Shown: positions 6,110 to 14,010 of the stretch, in pieces
Layout of the letters: each line of letters begins with the position of its first letter
How positions within the stretch are numbered: position 1 is the stretch's first letter
DNA from: a virus
Direction: 5' to 3' (one strand)
Length of the DNA: 20,573 nt
IMG/VR virus record: IMGVR_UViG_3300038701_001826
Span: 1 to 20,573 of that record
The notes under the pieces: generated by a model
The model's database searches: none
What the model saw: only the letters and a program-made list of their open reading frames with translations
Told to the model about the DNA's origin: nothing
Position numbers and translations under genes: made by a program

Positions 6110-8139
6110 CAGTTCACTATCTCCACACGCAAGGTGTCATCGTCATCCATCTTCCGCAGCATTTCCACGAGATAGCCGTTTGCTTCCGATTGCTTCTCGG
6201 TTTGGACCTTGCTCTGTTGCCACTGACGTTGCGTCGATGCAACGAGGTCGACCATCGACTGCGAGCCGCGGTTGATTGGCGTGGTCTTTTCAGTCGACTC
6301 CGCATTCCCTCGCTTTGCCTCCGCAAGCAGGTTGGCAAGTTCAATTCGGCTTTGGACAATTTGATTGTCTGCAAAGCTTCGGCCGCTGGAGTTGTCGGGT
6401 TGTCCAGACCCAAGCATTCCCGCGGTCAGAGGCTTGACGAATGCAGTGCTGGGGGACTGGATTGCCTGCGTGACAAACATCGCTGTCTTTGCCGTCGCCT
6501 TTGCCCATCCAAGTAAAAAGTCCCTGATCGTGATCCAGATTTTTGGAAGCATTTGCAAGAACGCGTTATGCACTTCTCGCAACCCTTCCCAGAACGCGAC
6601 CTTGACCCCGGCCATGCCGATCCGCGTTGCAAGCTCCCAGTCGCCGGAAGAAAGAGCGTCCGCGATTCCGCTGCCTGTGATCTTCGCAACGTCGAGCAAT
6701 TTGCGGAGGACACTGGTTGCGTGCTGAACTGCCGATTTCATCAGCCCTGTCTTGTATGCCACAACGCCAAACGCAACGCCCAGACCAGCGACTGCGATTG
6801 CTAGCGGCGCAACAACCAAGCCAACAGGAGTCAACGCGGCAGTCATCGCCGCCCCGGCCACACCGGCAACCGTACCCAACGCACTGATCGAAGCACCCGC
6901 CAGAACAGTCGCCGCGCCGATGCCGACCAATGCAATCCCAATCCCAGTGATTGCAACGGCGGACGCAGCAGCCGCAGCGACGAAGTCGCGGTTCTCGTGG
7001 ATCCATTCTGTTGTGTCACCAAGGAATCCTGCGATAGCTTCACCGGCAACCCTCAGAGGTGCTTCGATAGATTCACCGATCGCAATTTGCACGCCTTCCA
7101 GGGAGGACATCAGGCGAGTGCCCAAGCCGCCGAGCCCCGTTTGCATTGTCTCTGCCATCGTCTTGGCGGTGACATTCGCGTCGACCATCTTCGCCCGCAT
7201 GTTGTCGACTTCGTCCGCAGCATCCGAAAGGATCAGTGCGGACTTGCCGCTGTACTTTCCGAACAACTGCATCGACAGTGCGAGCTTCTCTGGCCCGGTC
7301 ATGCTTTCCGTTTGCTTGCCAAAGTCTCGCATGATGTCGAGCATTGGCCGGAACTCGCCGTTGCTGTCTTTGATCGTGACGCCAAGATCCTTCATCTTCT
7401 TTTGGACCTTGCCGACAGATAAACGCGAAAGCACGTTCTTCAAGTCAGTACCAGCCGAAGACGCTTGGATACCGCTGTTCGCGAGGATCCCCAGAGCCGC
7501 GGCGGTTTCTTCGATGGATTGGCCAGCGGTCTTCGCGATCGCCGCCGATTGGTTGAACGTCTCGCCCATCATCAGAATGTCAGTGTTCGCCGACGTTGCC
7601 GCGCGAGCCATCACGTCAGCAACTCGACCAAACTCATCGGCCGACAAACCAAATCCGGCCGCAACGTTCGATGCGATGTCCGCGGCTTCGTTCAGCTCAA
7701 CACCGCCGGCAGCAGCGAGCGACAACGCGGGACCAATCGCCGACAAGATTTGCTCGGTCTTGAAACCTGCTTGTGCCAGGAACTCCATCCCTGACGCGGC
7801 TTCACTTGCTGAGAACTTGGTGGTGCTCCCAAGCTCTTTTGCCATTTCCCGAAGTCTCATCAGGCTTTCGCCGGTCGCGCCGCTCTTGGCACTGACCGCG
7901 GCCATCGCATCATCGAACCCGGCAAACGTCTTGGTGGCAACTGCAAAGGCACCCGTCACCAGTCCGCCGGCAGTTGCGAGTCGCTGACCCGCACCCGTTG
8001 CGATGGAACCCATGCTTTGCATGGACGAACCAACTTTGTCCAATCCGACGCCAAGCCGTTTGACACTGCCAGCCACCTTTCCAAAGATCGCCGACGCTGT
8101 GTCAGTCGCCCCGATCTTGATGTTGATGTCTTTGGCCAT
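6109..8139 (-). CDS. Tail tape measure protein (TP901 type)
   Basis: At 676 residues this is the longest tail gene, and in siphophages the tape measure sets tail length. The N-terminal 120 residues predict helix and coiled coil (GKVAGSVKRLGVGLDKVGSS). Residues about 80-260 show the TP901 core: KELGSTTKFSASEAASGMEF, AGFKTEQILSAIGPAL, ELNEAADIASNVAAGFGLS and ETFNQSAAIAKTAGQSIEE, followed by GTDLKNVLSRLS. A long hydrophobic stretch of Ala, Gly, Val and Ile (about 385-475) would form membrane-crossing helices that may act during DNA entry. The tail end is polar. It starts one base after the stop of the frameshifted chaperone (TGACATG). The length is short for the family, so the tail may be correspondingly short. 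Confidence 0.92.
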   Translation of the reverse strand: MAKDINIKIGATDTASAIFGKVAGSVKRLGVGLDKVGSSMQSMGSIATGAGQRLATAGGLVTGAFAVATKTFAGFDDAMAAVSAKSGATGESLMRLREMAKELGSTTKFSASEAASGMEFLAQAGFKTEQILSAIGPALSLAAAGGVELNEAADIASNVAAGFGLSADEFGRVADVMARAATSANTDILMMGETFNQSAAIAKTAGQSIEETAAALGILANSGIQASSAGTDLKNVLSRLSVGKVQKKMKDLGVTIKDSNGEFRPMLDIMRDFGKQTESMTGPEKLALSMQLFGKYSGKSALILSDAADEVDNMRAKMVDANVTAKTMAETMQTGLGGLGTRLMSSLEGVQIAIGESIEAPLRVAGEAIAGFLGDTTEWIHENRDFVAAAAASAVAITGIGIALVGIGAATVLAGASISALGTVAGVAGAAMTAALTPVGLVVAPLAIAVAGLGVAFGVVAYKTGLMKSAVQHATSVLRKLLDVAKITGSGIADALSSGDWELATRIGMAGVKVAFWEGLREVHNAFLQMLPKIWITIRDFLLGWAKATAKTAMFVTQAIQSPSTAFVKPLTAGMLGSGQPDNSSGRSFADNQIVQSRIELANLLAEAKRGNAESTEKTTPINRGSQSMVDLVASTQRQWQQSKVQTEKQSEANGYLVEMLRKMDDDDTLRVEIVN

Positions 8140-8140
8140 G

Positions 8141-8515
8141 TCAGTTTTCTTGTCCGTCGTTTTGGATTGTGTTGACTTCGCTTTCTAGTGCTTGCTTCAA
8201 ACTGACGAACCAAGCTGATTGCCGCAGCAACCCGCCTTCGACTGGCCAGTCACCGCTTCCACACATGCCCGCCAAGTTGATTGCTTCCGTCATCTCGTTG
8301 CCGATGATTTTCCTTGGGCACTCAGTCAGCTTGACCGCACCGTTCCGGCAGTGTTTGCATGCAATCGGCTTCTCGTTTTCGTCTTTCCCTGCGATTCCGC
8401 TCCCACCGCAAACCGCACATTCGATGACCGAAACACCCTTCTTGAATTCCTCGCCGCACGCCGAACCGCATGTGCGGCAAAGTTCGCCACACCTGACCAG
8501 CGCGGCTATTCGGAC
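8141..8515 (-). CDS. Tail assembly chaperone, frameshift extension (gpGT-like) with zinc-binding motifs
   Basis: This frame has no ATG near its beginning; its only upstream start candidate is a TTG at 8557 inside the preceding gene. It is best read as the -1 frame entered at the slippery site 8515-8521, which gives a product of 107 + 124 = 231 residues. The extension carries paired Cys resembling DnaJ-type zinc centres: CGELCRTCGSACGEE, IECAVCGGSGIAG, ACKHCRNG and then TECPRK. Its end, PVEGGLLRQSAWFVSLKQAL, has the GG-x-x-x-Q pattern of tail chaperone C-termini. In lambda, the equivalent GT product binds the tape measure and recruits tube subunits. It lies between the tail tube and tape measure genes, exactly as expected. 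The zinc motif is a departure from lambda gpT. Confidence 0.75.
   Translation of the reverse strand, partial: VRIAALVRCGELCRTCGSACGEEFKKGVSVIECAVCGGSGIAGKDENEKPIACKHCRNGAVKLTECPRKIIGNEMTEAINLAGMCGSGDWPVEGGLLRQSAWFVSLKQALESEVNTIQNDGQEN
8486..8506 (-). promoter_or_regulatory. Predicted RNA hairpin downstream of slippery site
   Basis: Starting eight bases after the slippery heptamer, GCCGCGCT (8506-8499) can pair with GGTGTGGC (8493-8486) around a five-base loop. Three of the eight pairs are G-U. Spacing and placement fit a stimulator of -1 frameshifting. Pairing was done by eye; stability was not computed. Confidence 0.4.
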
Positions 8516-8835
8516 TTTTTTCGTTCGCTGTCGTCCAGCCTCTGTTTTGCAAGGCAAGCGGTTGAAATCTCGTATGCCATCTGGGCATCGATCGTCTCCA
8601 TGAATTCGTCGCTTGGATCTGCCAATACCATTCGCACCATCGCGTCCGACTTGTCGTAGCTGTCCAGCACCCGGATCTGGTCGCCCGATTCTTCGCCCTC
8701 GAGCATCTCTCGCATCAATGCTGTCAAGCGACGTTGGCTGCCAAGCGATAGCGAGACAACGTCAACCGATCGGCCATCTCCGAACCCGACTGGAAAGATG
8801 TCGCCTGGTGCGATTGACTTTGGTTTGTCACTCAT
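8506..8835 (-). CDS. Tail assembly chaperone, zero-frame product (gpG-like)
   Basis: This 109-residue acidic protein sits between the tail tube and tape measure genes, the place of lambda G. It begins MSDKPKSIAPGDIFPVGFGD, has a helical middle (QRRLTALMREMLEGEE) and ends in a charged helix, DDSERKKSE. The ATG at 8835 follows a good ribosome site (GAGGA, five bases before). Its last codons contain the A-AAA-AAG heptamer, and the zero-frame TAG (8508-8506) comes two sense codons later, so most ribosomes should make this short form and a minority the longer fusion. The assignment rests on position and the frameshift arrangement; sequence similarity to lambda G is not evident by eye. Confidence 0.75.
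   Translation of the reverse strand: MSDKPKSIAPGDIFPVGFGDGRSVDVVSLSLGSQRRLTALMREMLEGEESGDQIRVLDSYDKSDAMVRMVLADPSDEFMETIDAQMAYEISTACLAKQRLDDSERKKSE
8515..8521 (-). promoter_or_regulatory. Programmed -1 ribosomal frameshift site (A-AAA-AAG)
   Basis: The heptamer AAAAAAG lies on the minus strand in the right phase: A is the third base of a CGA codon, followed by zero-frame AAA and AAG. Slipping back one base gives AAA AAA GTC and opens the overlapping frame that ends at 8141. The site is the classic X-XXY-YYZ type. The zero-frame stop follows 9 bases later, and a hairpin begins after an eight-base spacer. Confidence 0.75.
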
Positions 8836-8851
8836 GAATTCCTCGGGGTGA

Positions 8852-9781
8852 TCAAGTTGCGTCGGTGAATGTCAGGGAAACTTCTTCGTCCTTGGTCGTT
8901 CCGTTCTTGGCACAGAACAGTTCCATGTCGTCGGTTAACACGTCTTCGCGATCACCCTCTTTGCTGCTGGTGATTTGTGCCTTCGGTGCACCAAGTGTGA
9001 ACGTTGAATCGCTCGCACCCGTGGCAACGAGCGAGAACGCATACTCGTTGGCCGCGATCCAATCGCCAAAACGATCTTCGGTGGCAACCAACTGCGCTTC
9101 GGGGTCCAACGTCAGCTTCGGCATGCGGTCCTTGATGACCGCGTACTTGTAGCCGGACGCAGTTGAAGGGCATTGCAAGCGCGTGATCTCATTGCCCGCG
9201 TCAAACTCAACGTTTGAAACGCACTGAGCGACTGAGTTGTAGGTCAGCGTTGCTTCGCCAAACCTTGCTGCCGTGTCGTCAGGATGGGTTGGGGTGAGAA
9301 TCGTCGCGTCGATCGGTTCTTGCCAGACGCCTTGGAACTCCCATTCAATCGTGCAAAGGCTGGCGTTCGGGAACTTCATCTTGAAATTCCCGGCAGCACC
9401 GGCGAGGAACTTTTTGCGACCGTCGTAAACTCCCAGCGTCACAGTCTTGACGTTGGTCCCAGGTGCTTCGCTGCGAGGCGTGAACACTTGCGACGACTCG
9501 ACGTAGCCGCAAGCGGGGAGCAGTGTCGATGCCCACGCTGGCAACCCTGTGCCACTCCAAGCCAAGTCAGTTTTGAACGAGAGCGAACCTGGATAAGGGC
9601 CGGGAACGCCTGTCTGCCTACCGAAACTGCCACCCGATTCCCGCATCTGCACGTCGATCTCGGCATCGATCTCGACATCGTAAGCGTTGTATGCACCTTC
9701 GGTGTTGGTCAGCGCGACTGCGGTGCCAGGAGTCGTTTCGATCTTTGCGGCGAAGACTCGCAGTTTTTTAAGAATTGGCAT
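8852..9781 (-). CDS. Major tail tube protein
   Basis: The 309-residue product is beta-rich and begins MPILKKLRVFAAKIETTPGT, with the 'xxE-TT-PGTAVAL' opening typical of phage tail tube subunits, which stack into the hollow tail. Other tube-like stretches are YDVEIDAEIDVQMRESGGSF and PGSLSFKTDLAWSGTG, then a conserved-looking inner strand GAAGNFKMKFPNASLCTIEW and FGEATLTYNS. It sits just before the tail chaperone pair, as lambda V precedes G/GT. A ribosome site (AAGGAAAG, about five bases before the ATG) is present. The start at 9781 overlaps the stop of the preceding gene by 14 bases. Fold and role are supported by position and pattern; the exact family is not certain. Confidence 0.78.
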   Translation of the reverse strand: MPILKKLRVFAAKIETTPGTAVALTNTEGAYNAYDVEIDAEIDVQMRESGGSFGRQTGVPGPYPGSLSFKTDLAWSGTGLPAWASTLLPACGYVESSQVFTPRSEAPGTNVKTVTLGVYDGRKKFLAGAAGNFKMKFPNASLCTIEWEFQGVWQEPIDATILTPTHPDDTAARFGEATLTYNSVAQCVSNVEFDAGNEITRLQCPSTASGYKYAVIKDRMPKLTLDPEAQLVATEDRFGDWIAANEYAFSLVATGASDSTFTLGAPKAQITSSKEGDREDVLTDDMELFCAKNGTTKDEEVSLTFTDAT

Positions 9782-10052
9782 CGCTCTTTCCTTCTTTGGG
9801 TTGGCTTTTGACTTCGTCGGTGAACTGAACTTTGTCGCCGAGCTTCGAACGGATGGACGCTTTGAGCGATTCCAGGCACTTGCCTTCCGCGTTGATCGTC
9901 ACGGATGCTTTGCCACCGCTGCTGACAACCTGAACGCCACGGACCGCCTTGGTTGGCTTGTCGGTGACGATCGAAGGCGTGTAGGTGAAACCGTTGGCCG
10001 CAGTGATGGACTGGACCGTGGCGACTTCTGCGGAAGGTGTTTTGGTGGACAT
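9768..10052 (-). CDS. Small protein of unknown function in tail module (94 aa)
   Basis: The start is the ATG at 10052, overlapping the stop of the gpZ-like gene by one base (TGATG); a longer upstream extension of the frame is excluded because it would cover that gene. The product begins MSTKTPSAEVATVQSITAAN, contains beta-strand stretches (AVRGVQVVSSGGKASVTINA) and a short helix (LESLKASIRSKL), and ends in a charged, Ser/Lys-rich tail that looks disordered. It lies between the gpZ-like and tail tube genes. There are no catalytic or metal motifs. It could be a minor tail or tube-associated factor, but no function can be assigned. Confidence 0.65.
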   Translation of the reverse strand: MSTKTPSAEVATVQSITAANGFTYTPSIVTDKPTKAVRGVQVVSSGGKASVTINAEGKCLESLKASIRSKLGDKVQFTDEVKSQPKEGKSDANS

Positions 10053-10624
10053 CAAATCAGCCCTTGTTTTTTGAGAGTGTTGAAGCGAACTCGTCGCTGG
10101 ACTTGTTTGGCAAGTTCGGTTGCGCCGTCGTTGATCGTTCGCGGTCGCATGTTCTGTTTTTCGTAAGCACCACCAGGCGATGCTCCGTGCATCCGGACGA
10201 TCGGGTAACGAGCAGGACCGCGGCGGATGTAGGCATGCCCGCCAAGTCGTGCTGCTGGGCGTCCAGGTTTCGGACCCATGAACCCGCCACGAACCGTCTT
10301 GCGTCCAGTGCGTTTGCTGATCTTGAAACTGACACCGGCGCGGGTCTGGCGGACGCCGAACGCTTTGAGCGAAAGCCGTTTGGTTTTGTCGAGCCGAACC
10401 AATGCACTGATTTGCGACCGGTTCGCTTTCTTGCGGACCTTCAAAATCGGTTTGAGGTCTTTCGCTTTGACCGTCAGCTCTTCGCGGACTTGCCGCCCCA
10501 TCCCTGTCCGAACCTTCTTTGCCGTCGCGTTGACAGCAATCATCAGCTCGCGAGGCAATTGCTTGCTTGTTCCTTTGAGAGCCTGTTCCAGCCCTTTGAT
10601 TCCGATCACTTCCAAATCGATCAT
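10052..10624 (-). CDS. Minor tail protein, lambda gpZ-like (tail completion)
   Basis: This 190-residue, strongly basic protein matches the pattern of the prophage minor tail protein Z family (Pfam PF06763): an N-terminal helical region, then SLKAFGVRQTRAGVSFKI (85-102), a basic loop with GGFMGPKPGRPAARLGGHAYI (113-132) and RYPIVRMHGASP (139-150). Lambda gpZ acts late in tail assembly, at the head-proximal end, so that the finished tail gives infectious particles. It begins three bases after the stop of the tail-terminator-like gene and ends by overlapping the 94-residue gene. Length agrees with the family (about 190). This is the most secure of the small tail-completion assignments. Confidence 0.8.
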   Translation of the reverse strand: MIDLEVIGIKGLEQALKGTSKQLPRELMIAVNATAKKVRTGMGRQVREELTVKAKDLKPILKVRKKANRSQISALVRLDKTKRLSLKAFGVRQTRAGVSFKISKRTGRKTVRGGFMGPKPGRPAARLGGHAYIRRGPARYPIVRMHGASPGGAYEKQNMRPRTINDGATELAKQVQRRVRFNTLKKQGLI

Positions 10625-10627
10625 CTG

Positions 10628-11128
10628 TCACCGCCTCACAAATGGATCGATTTCGGACGTGCGGTATTGCACGGTCAGCACGACTTGTGCCCCGTCATGG
10701 CCCGGTGCATCCACTGTGGTGGACGTTCCGAACGACGCGTTGAAAGCGTTGCCGTCGAAAGTGTGCCATCCCGACGCATCGTTGTTCGCGAGTGCTTTCC
10801 GAATCGCGGCGATCATCTGCGTGTCAGTGACGTTGGTGTTGAGCACACCCACTTCACCCTTCACGTCCAATTGGCTTGCGTAACCGGTGATCTCAAACTG
10901 CACGTCGTAAGCGACCGCCGGCGGATTGCCTGGGTAGTTGTGGTCTGGATTCTCGGTTTCGGTTGTTTGATTGATGATGATCCGCCGCGGCTTGGCGTCC
11001 CATGCGTTCGTATCACGGTTGACCATCACGACAGCCGACGCGTCGAACTCGTATCCATTGGCGATCGTGATGCTTTGCAATCGTGCAAGCACCTCGTCGG
11101 CAATCTTTTCGAGGATCGGTTTCGCCAT
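10628..11128 (-). CDS. Probable tail terminator-like protein
   Basis: The ATG at 11128 overlaps the preceding stop as TGATG and is preferred over a start 33 bases further upstream. The 166-residue product begins MAKPILEKIADEVLARLQSI, an amphipathic helix, followed by beta strands (VVMVNRDTNAW, RRIIINQ, AVAYDVQFEITGYA), a second helix (DTQMIAAIRKALAN), and a last strand pair (QVVLTVQYRTSEIDPF). A helix-strand order of this kind, ending in a strand that rejoins the sheet, is typical of tail terminators (lambda gpU type), which cap the tail tube and mate with the head. The neighbours (stopper-like before, gpZ-like after) agree. Direct family similarity was not tested. Confidence 0.6.
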   Translation of the reverse strand: MAKPILEKIADEVLARLQSITIANGYEFDASAVVMVNRDTNAWDAKPRRIIINQTTETENPDHNYPGNPPAVAYDVQFEITGYASQLDVKGEVGVLNTNVTDTQMIAAIRKALANNDASGWHTFDGNAFNASFGTSTTVDAPGHDGAQVVLTVQYRTSEIDPFVRR

Positions 11129-11496
11129 CAGTCTTCGAGCAGTCGAACGTGTGTCAGCCAATCCGCACCGGAGTTAAACGGTTCGGCGGCTGGTGTTTCA
11201 TTGTTTGGGCAAAACGCCTCCCAGCGTTCCGTTCCGATGTGCAGGATGTCACCAGCACGGGGTTGCGTCTCGTCGCCATCCAAGACGACCGAAGCAACCG
11301 GCAGGAGGTAGTCGCGGACGTTGATCCGCATGTCAATTCCGACTTCCTGCCCCATCGAAACCGTTTGATACTCTTGGCGTCGTGCCGTGATTTCTTCGCT
11401 GACCAGTGCCCCGCGTGACAGGCACACCGCAACACCAAAGGCCCGCTCATTCGCGGGCATCACTCTGGTGTTGAACGTTGTGTCAAATCGTGACAT
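11128..11496 (-). CDS. Probable head-tail stopper-like protein (gpFII position)
   Basis: The best start is the ATG at 11496, with GGAG five bases before it; an in-frame GTG at 11502 is the alternative. The roughly 122-residue product begins MSRFDTTFNTRVMPANERAF and is beta-rich. GDILHIGTERWEAFCPNNET and DMRINVRDYLLPVASVVLDG fit the compact beta-barrel of head completion/stopper proteins, which plug the portal until the tail joins. It lies after the capsid genes and before the tail-terminator-like gene, the place of lambda FII. Its end overlaps the next start by one base. The assignment is from position, size and strand pattern, not a confirmed family. Confidence 0.55.
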   Translation of the reverse strand: MSRFDTTFNTRVMPANERAFGVAVCLSRGALVSEEITARRQEYQTVSMGQEVGIDMRINVRDYLLPVASVVLDGDETQPRAGDILHIGTERWEAFCPNNETPAAEPFNSGADWLTHVRLLED

Positions 11497-11507
11497 GGTC
11501 ACTCCGA

Positions 11508-12218
11508 TCAGGCGGCTTGGTTGACTTCGACAGTCATTTCCAAGATGTCGAGCGAATCGACGTTGGTGTCAGCCGTCTTCTGAATCTGAGCGTAGAGCTG
11601 CAGACCGCTGGTGTAGTTCGACATGTCGAAGCGAGTTCCGCTGGCAACGCGTCGAAGCGATCCGTTGTTGTTCGCGCCGTAGAAGCCGATGTTGCTTTTG
11701 CGACCAAGTGAAACGGAAGGTGGCTCCATCGTGGTGTTGCGTTCGGCGAAGTTGATCGCGAAACGCTTCCAACTCGTGCCAAGCGTCAAGCCAGTGGCAA
11801 CGTCGTCGTTGTCGTTCGTGCCGTCGTCGGTTTCAACAACGACGTTGTTGTCGCCGATGCAACGGAACGAAGCGTGAGCAGCCAGCGAATCAATCGCGTC
11901 GTTACGTGCCGAGCAAACGCCGAAAGCGATCGACGTTGCGGAGTCCAGCGTGGCAACCGTCTTGGCGATGATTTCGACGCTGATCAAGTCGTCGATGTCG
12001 AAGGGCAACACGTCGCCCATGTAGACACAGAGGTTTTCAACTTCGCTGGTCGACGCCAGTTTCAACTGGATCCCGCCACCGGTCAGACCGCCAACCGTGG
12101 GCGAACCAGACGCGGACGTGTCAGCTTTGACGAACGGTCCACCGGCACCACTGCCAGCCGCGGCCAAAGCGATTTCGCCTCGGAAGTCGTAATGAATTTT
12201 TCGGGTTTGAAGTGCCAT
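11508..12218 (-). CDS. Beta-rich virion protein of unknown function, possibly capsid decoration
   Basis: The 236-residue protein begins MALQTRKIHYDFRGEIALAA, then has a Gly/Ser-rich segment and repeated hydrophobic strands: CVYMGDVLPFDIDDLISVEI, TSIAFGVCSARNDAID, WKRFAINFAE, and at the end LQLYAQIQKT and SLDILEMTVEVNQ. The pattern suggests a jelly-roll or beta-sandwich. It is the first gene after the capsid fusion and a strong hairpin, and is followed by the stopper-like gene, which is where lambda-like phages encode decoration (gpD) or head-completion proteins. No start overlap: it has its own spacer of 145 bases with weak SD (CGAGA). The role is inferred from position only. Confidence 0.6.
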   Translation of the reverse strand: MALQTRKIHYDFRGEIALAAAGSGAGGPFVKADTSASGSPTVGGLTGGGIQLKLASTSEVENLCVYMGDVLPFDIDDLISVEIIAKTVATLDSATSIAFGVCSARNDAIDSLAAHASFRCIGDNNVVVETDDGTNDNDDVATGLTLGTSWKRFAINFAERNTTMEPPSVSLGRKSNIGFYGANNNGSLRRVASGTRFDMSNYTSGLQLYAQIQKTADTNVDSLDILEMTVEVNQAA

Positions 12219-12235
12219 TGTCTCGGATCTTTCGT

Positions 12236-12265
12236 GGTAGAGGACTGCGGAATTGCAGGCGTCAA
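12236..12265 (-). promoter_or_regulatory. Weak sigma70-like promoter candidate before the 236-residue gene
   Basis: TTGACG (12265-12260) and TCTACC (12241-12236) are separated by 18 bases on the minus strand. The first box fits well and the second poorly. The location, after the hairpin and before the start at 12218, would allow separate expression of the tail genes. Confidence 0.22.
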
Positions 12266-12286
12266 AGTTCGTCTGTCACTGCCGCA

Positions 12287-12315
12287 AGCCCGCCCCGATT
12301 GCTCGGGAGCGGGCT
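12287..12315 (-). terminator. Strong hairpin between capsid and downstream genes, possible (attenuating) terminator
   Basis: AGCCCGC (12287-12293) pairs with GCGGGCT (12309-12315), continued by CCCGA (12294-12298) with TCGGG (12303-12307), leaving one bulged A and a TTGC loop: 12 base pairs in all. There is no T-run on either side, so it is not a standard intrinsic terminator; it may attenuate transcription or protect the capsid mRNA 3' end. It is orientation-neutral; the minus strand is assumed from the genes. Confidence 0.5.
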
Positions 12316-12363
12316 GCAGAGAGGCTTTCACGAAGTGATCGCCTTGCCGGGTGAGTCGGTGGG

Positions 12364-14010
12364 TTACGCCACGTTTCGCACGGCGTATCGCCAGTTTTTG
12401 ACGGCGGTTGCAACGCGACCTTCCAACGAGATGTAAGTGGTCTTGTTGCCTGGGTCATACCAGCGTTCGCGACGGCCGGCGGTTCCGAATCCGTTGAAGT
12501 AGGCTCGAACAACCGTTGCCGTGTTGAGACGGGTTGGGTTTCGCAACCCATACCAGGTCGTATCGGATGCCGATCGCAATTCGCTTTCGGTGATCACGCC
12601 GACATCGCCGCGGTACAGGCCAACGTTTGCTGTCGTTGCCGCGGCCTTGGGCTCGAGACCCGCCAGCGGGAAGAACGTCCGCCGAGCTTCCTGAGCACGA
12701 GCACCGGTTGGCACGAAGCATGTGTTGAGCGTTCCGCGAACACGTTTGCCAGTGTTGATGCCGCCGATGTCAGCGTATTTGACTTCCATTGCAGCCCATT
12801 CCGAATCGCTCGGAGCGCCACCGCTGGTCTTGTCGTTGTCGTTGGCTGCTGGGTTCGTTCCCGTTCCGGTGTCAGGACGGTTGGCGAACAGCGAATAGCC
12901 ATCCAGCAAGGTTTCGTTCGAAGTGAATCGATCGATGACCAAGCGGTTCTGCGTGACCTGCCAAGCTTCCGCCAAGCCAATCATGCCTTCCGCGAACGCG
13001 TTCAGATCGTCGTTGGCGATCATCACGGGAGTCCAGCCGAACTTGTTGCCGAATCGACGCAGGAACACGTAGGACAGAACCTCTTCTTCCATCCCAAGTT
13101 CCTTGAACTGTTCAGCGTCCTGCAGTTCGTCCAACTCTTCGACAACGCCCTTGTTGACCATCAAGCCGGGTTTGAAGTCGTTCAGGCCGCCGGGAAGCAA
13201 AGCGGAAACTTTGCCATAGCTGTAGTCTTCATCCAGTTCGATCGAGTCCAGGAACTTGTTGGCAAGCCCTGACAAGATGTTCGGGAAGTCACCGGGGCGA
13301 GCGTTTGGGATGCCCGAGTTTTGCACATAGCGACGGTCTTCGCTGGTGCTGAAAAACGTCTGACGTCCGGTCCCGCCCATCTGCATCGCTTCTTCTGCGA
13401 TCAGCTCGCGTGAACCGTACATGTCGACTTGCCGGCCAGCGATTTGCAACGCTTGGCCAGCGATCGCCCACAAAGGACGATTGGACAGTGCCGCGGCTCC
13501 GTCCGAGATTTGCATCTGCGGATTGTCGCTGCTGCGATAAACCATCGCGTCAATCGCGTCTTGGGCGAACTGGTCCGAACCCTCAGCGGTCACGTTGGCT
13601 CGCGAAGTTGGCACAGACGATTCCTTCTTGGAAATGGTTTCGTTCCACGCTTGGATTGCGGCGTTGGTGTTCTGTCCCGCTTCGAAAGCGTCCATCACCA
13701 TCGCGTCGCTGATGAAAGCCTCGCTGGTGACGCTGTTGAGCAACGCGGCGGACGCTCGCAGGTCTTGCAGCCGGGCTTCGCCTTGCTCGGTCTTGTGAGC
13801 TTCGGCAACGTTCGACGCTGGTGCGGGATCCGGCGCGGGAGGCGGATTCGACTTGCCCTGCAACGCTTCCAGCATGCCGGATTCGTTGTCGGGAACATCG
13901 ATCCCCTTGCCGCTGCAGAATGCACTGACGACGGCGTTGCAGGTTTCGTCGGTTGCTTCCATCGAAGCGATCATGCCCATTGCAAACAGTTGGGCGCGTA
14001 CTTTGTCCAT
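12364..14010 (-). CDS. Nested in-frame scaffold-capsid product from internal start (Nu3-like arrangement)
   Basis: Inside the fusion gene, the ATG of residue 312 (14010-14008; MDKVRAQLFAMGM) is preceded by GAGGT seven bases upstream, one of the best ribosome sites in the window. Translation from here would give 548 residues comprising the scaffold-like and capsid parts without the protease. Lambda uses the same device to make the scaffold Nu3 from within gene C. It would let the particle hold many capsid subunits and few protease copies. Shown by sequence: start, spacing and frame. That it is used is inference. Confidence 0.6.
   Translation of the reverse strand: MDKVRAQLFAMGMIASMEATDETCNAVVSAFCSGKGIDVPDNESGMLEALQGKSNPPPAPDPAPASNVAEAHKTEQGEARLQDLRASAALLNSVTSEAFISDAMVMDAFEAGQNTNAAIQAWNETISKKESSVPTSRANVTAEGSDQFAQDAIDAMVYRSSDNPQMQISDGAAALSNRPLWAIAGQALQIAGRQVDMYGSRELIAEEAMQMGGTGRQTFFSTSEDRRYVQNSGIPNARPGDFPNILSGLANKFLDSIELDEDYSYGKVSALLPGGLNDFKPGLMVNKGVVEELDELQDAEQFKELGMEEEVLSYVFLRRFGNKFGWTPVMIANDDLNAFAEGMIGLAEAWQVTQNRLVIDRFTSNETLLDGYSLFANRPDTGTGTNPAANDNDKTSGGAPSDSEWAAMEVKYADIGGINTGKRVRGTLNTCFVPTGARAQEARRTFFPLAGLEPKAAATTANVGLYRGDVGVITESELRSASDTTWYGLRNPTRLNTATVVRAYFNGFGTAGRRERWYDPGNKTTYISLEGRVATAVKNWRYAVRNVA

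Noticed and set aside
6752-7987. Long open plus-strand frame (411 codons)
   Set aside because: It lies fully antisense to the tape measure gene and its product is low-complexity Ala/Pro/Ser, as expected of the opposite strand of a GC-rich coding region.
8516-8557. Independent start of the second tail chaperone frame at TTG 8557
   Set aside because: There is no convincing ribosome site for it, and the in-phase slippery heptamer explains expression of the frame better.
10053-10631. Upstream extension of the 94-residue gene frame
   Set aside because: It would overlay the gpZ-like gene; the TGATG-coupled ATG at 10052 is the consistent start.
10037-11311. Long open plus-strand frame (424 codons)
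   Set aside because: It runs across three well-supported, coupled minus-strand tail genes and shows no domain or ribosome site.
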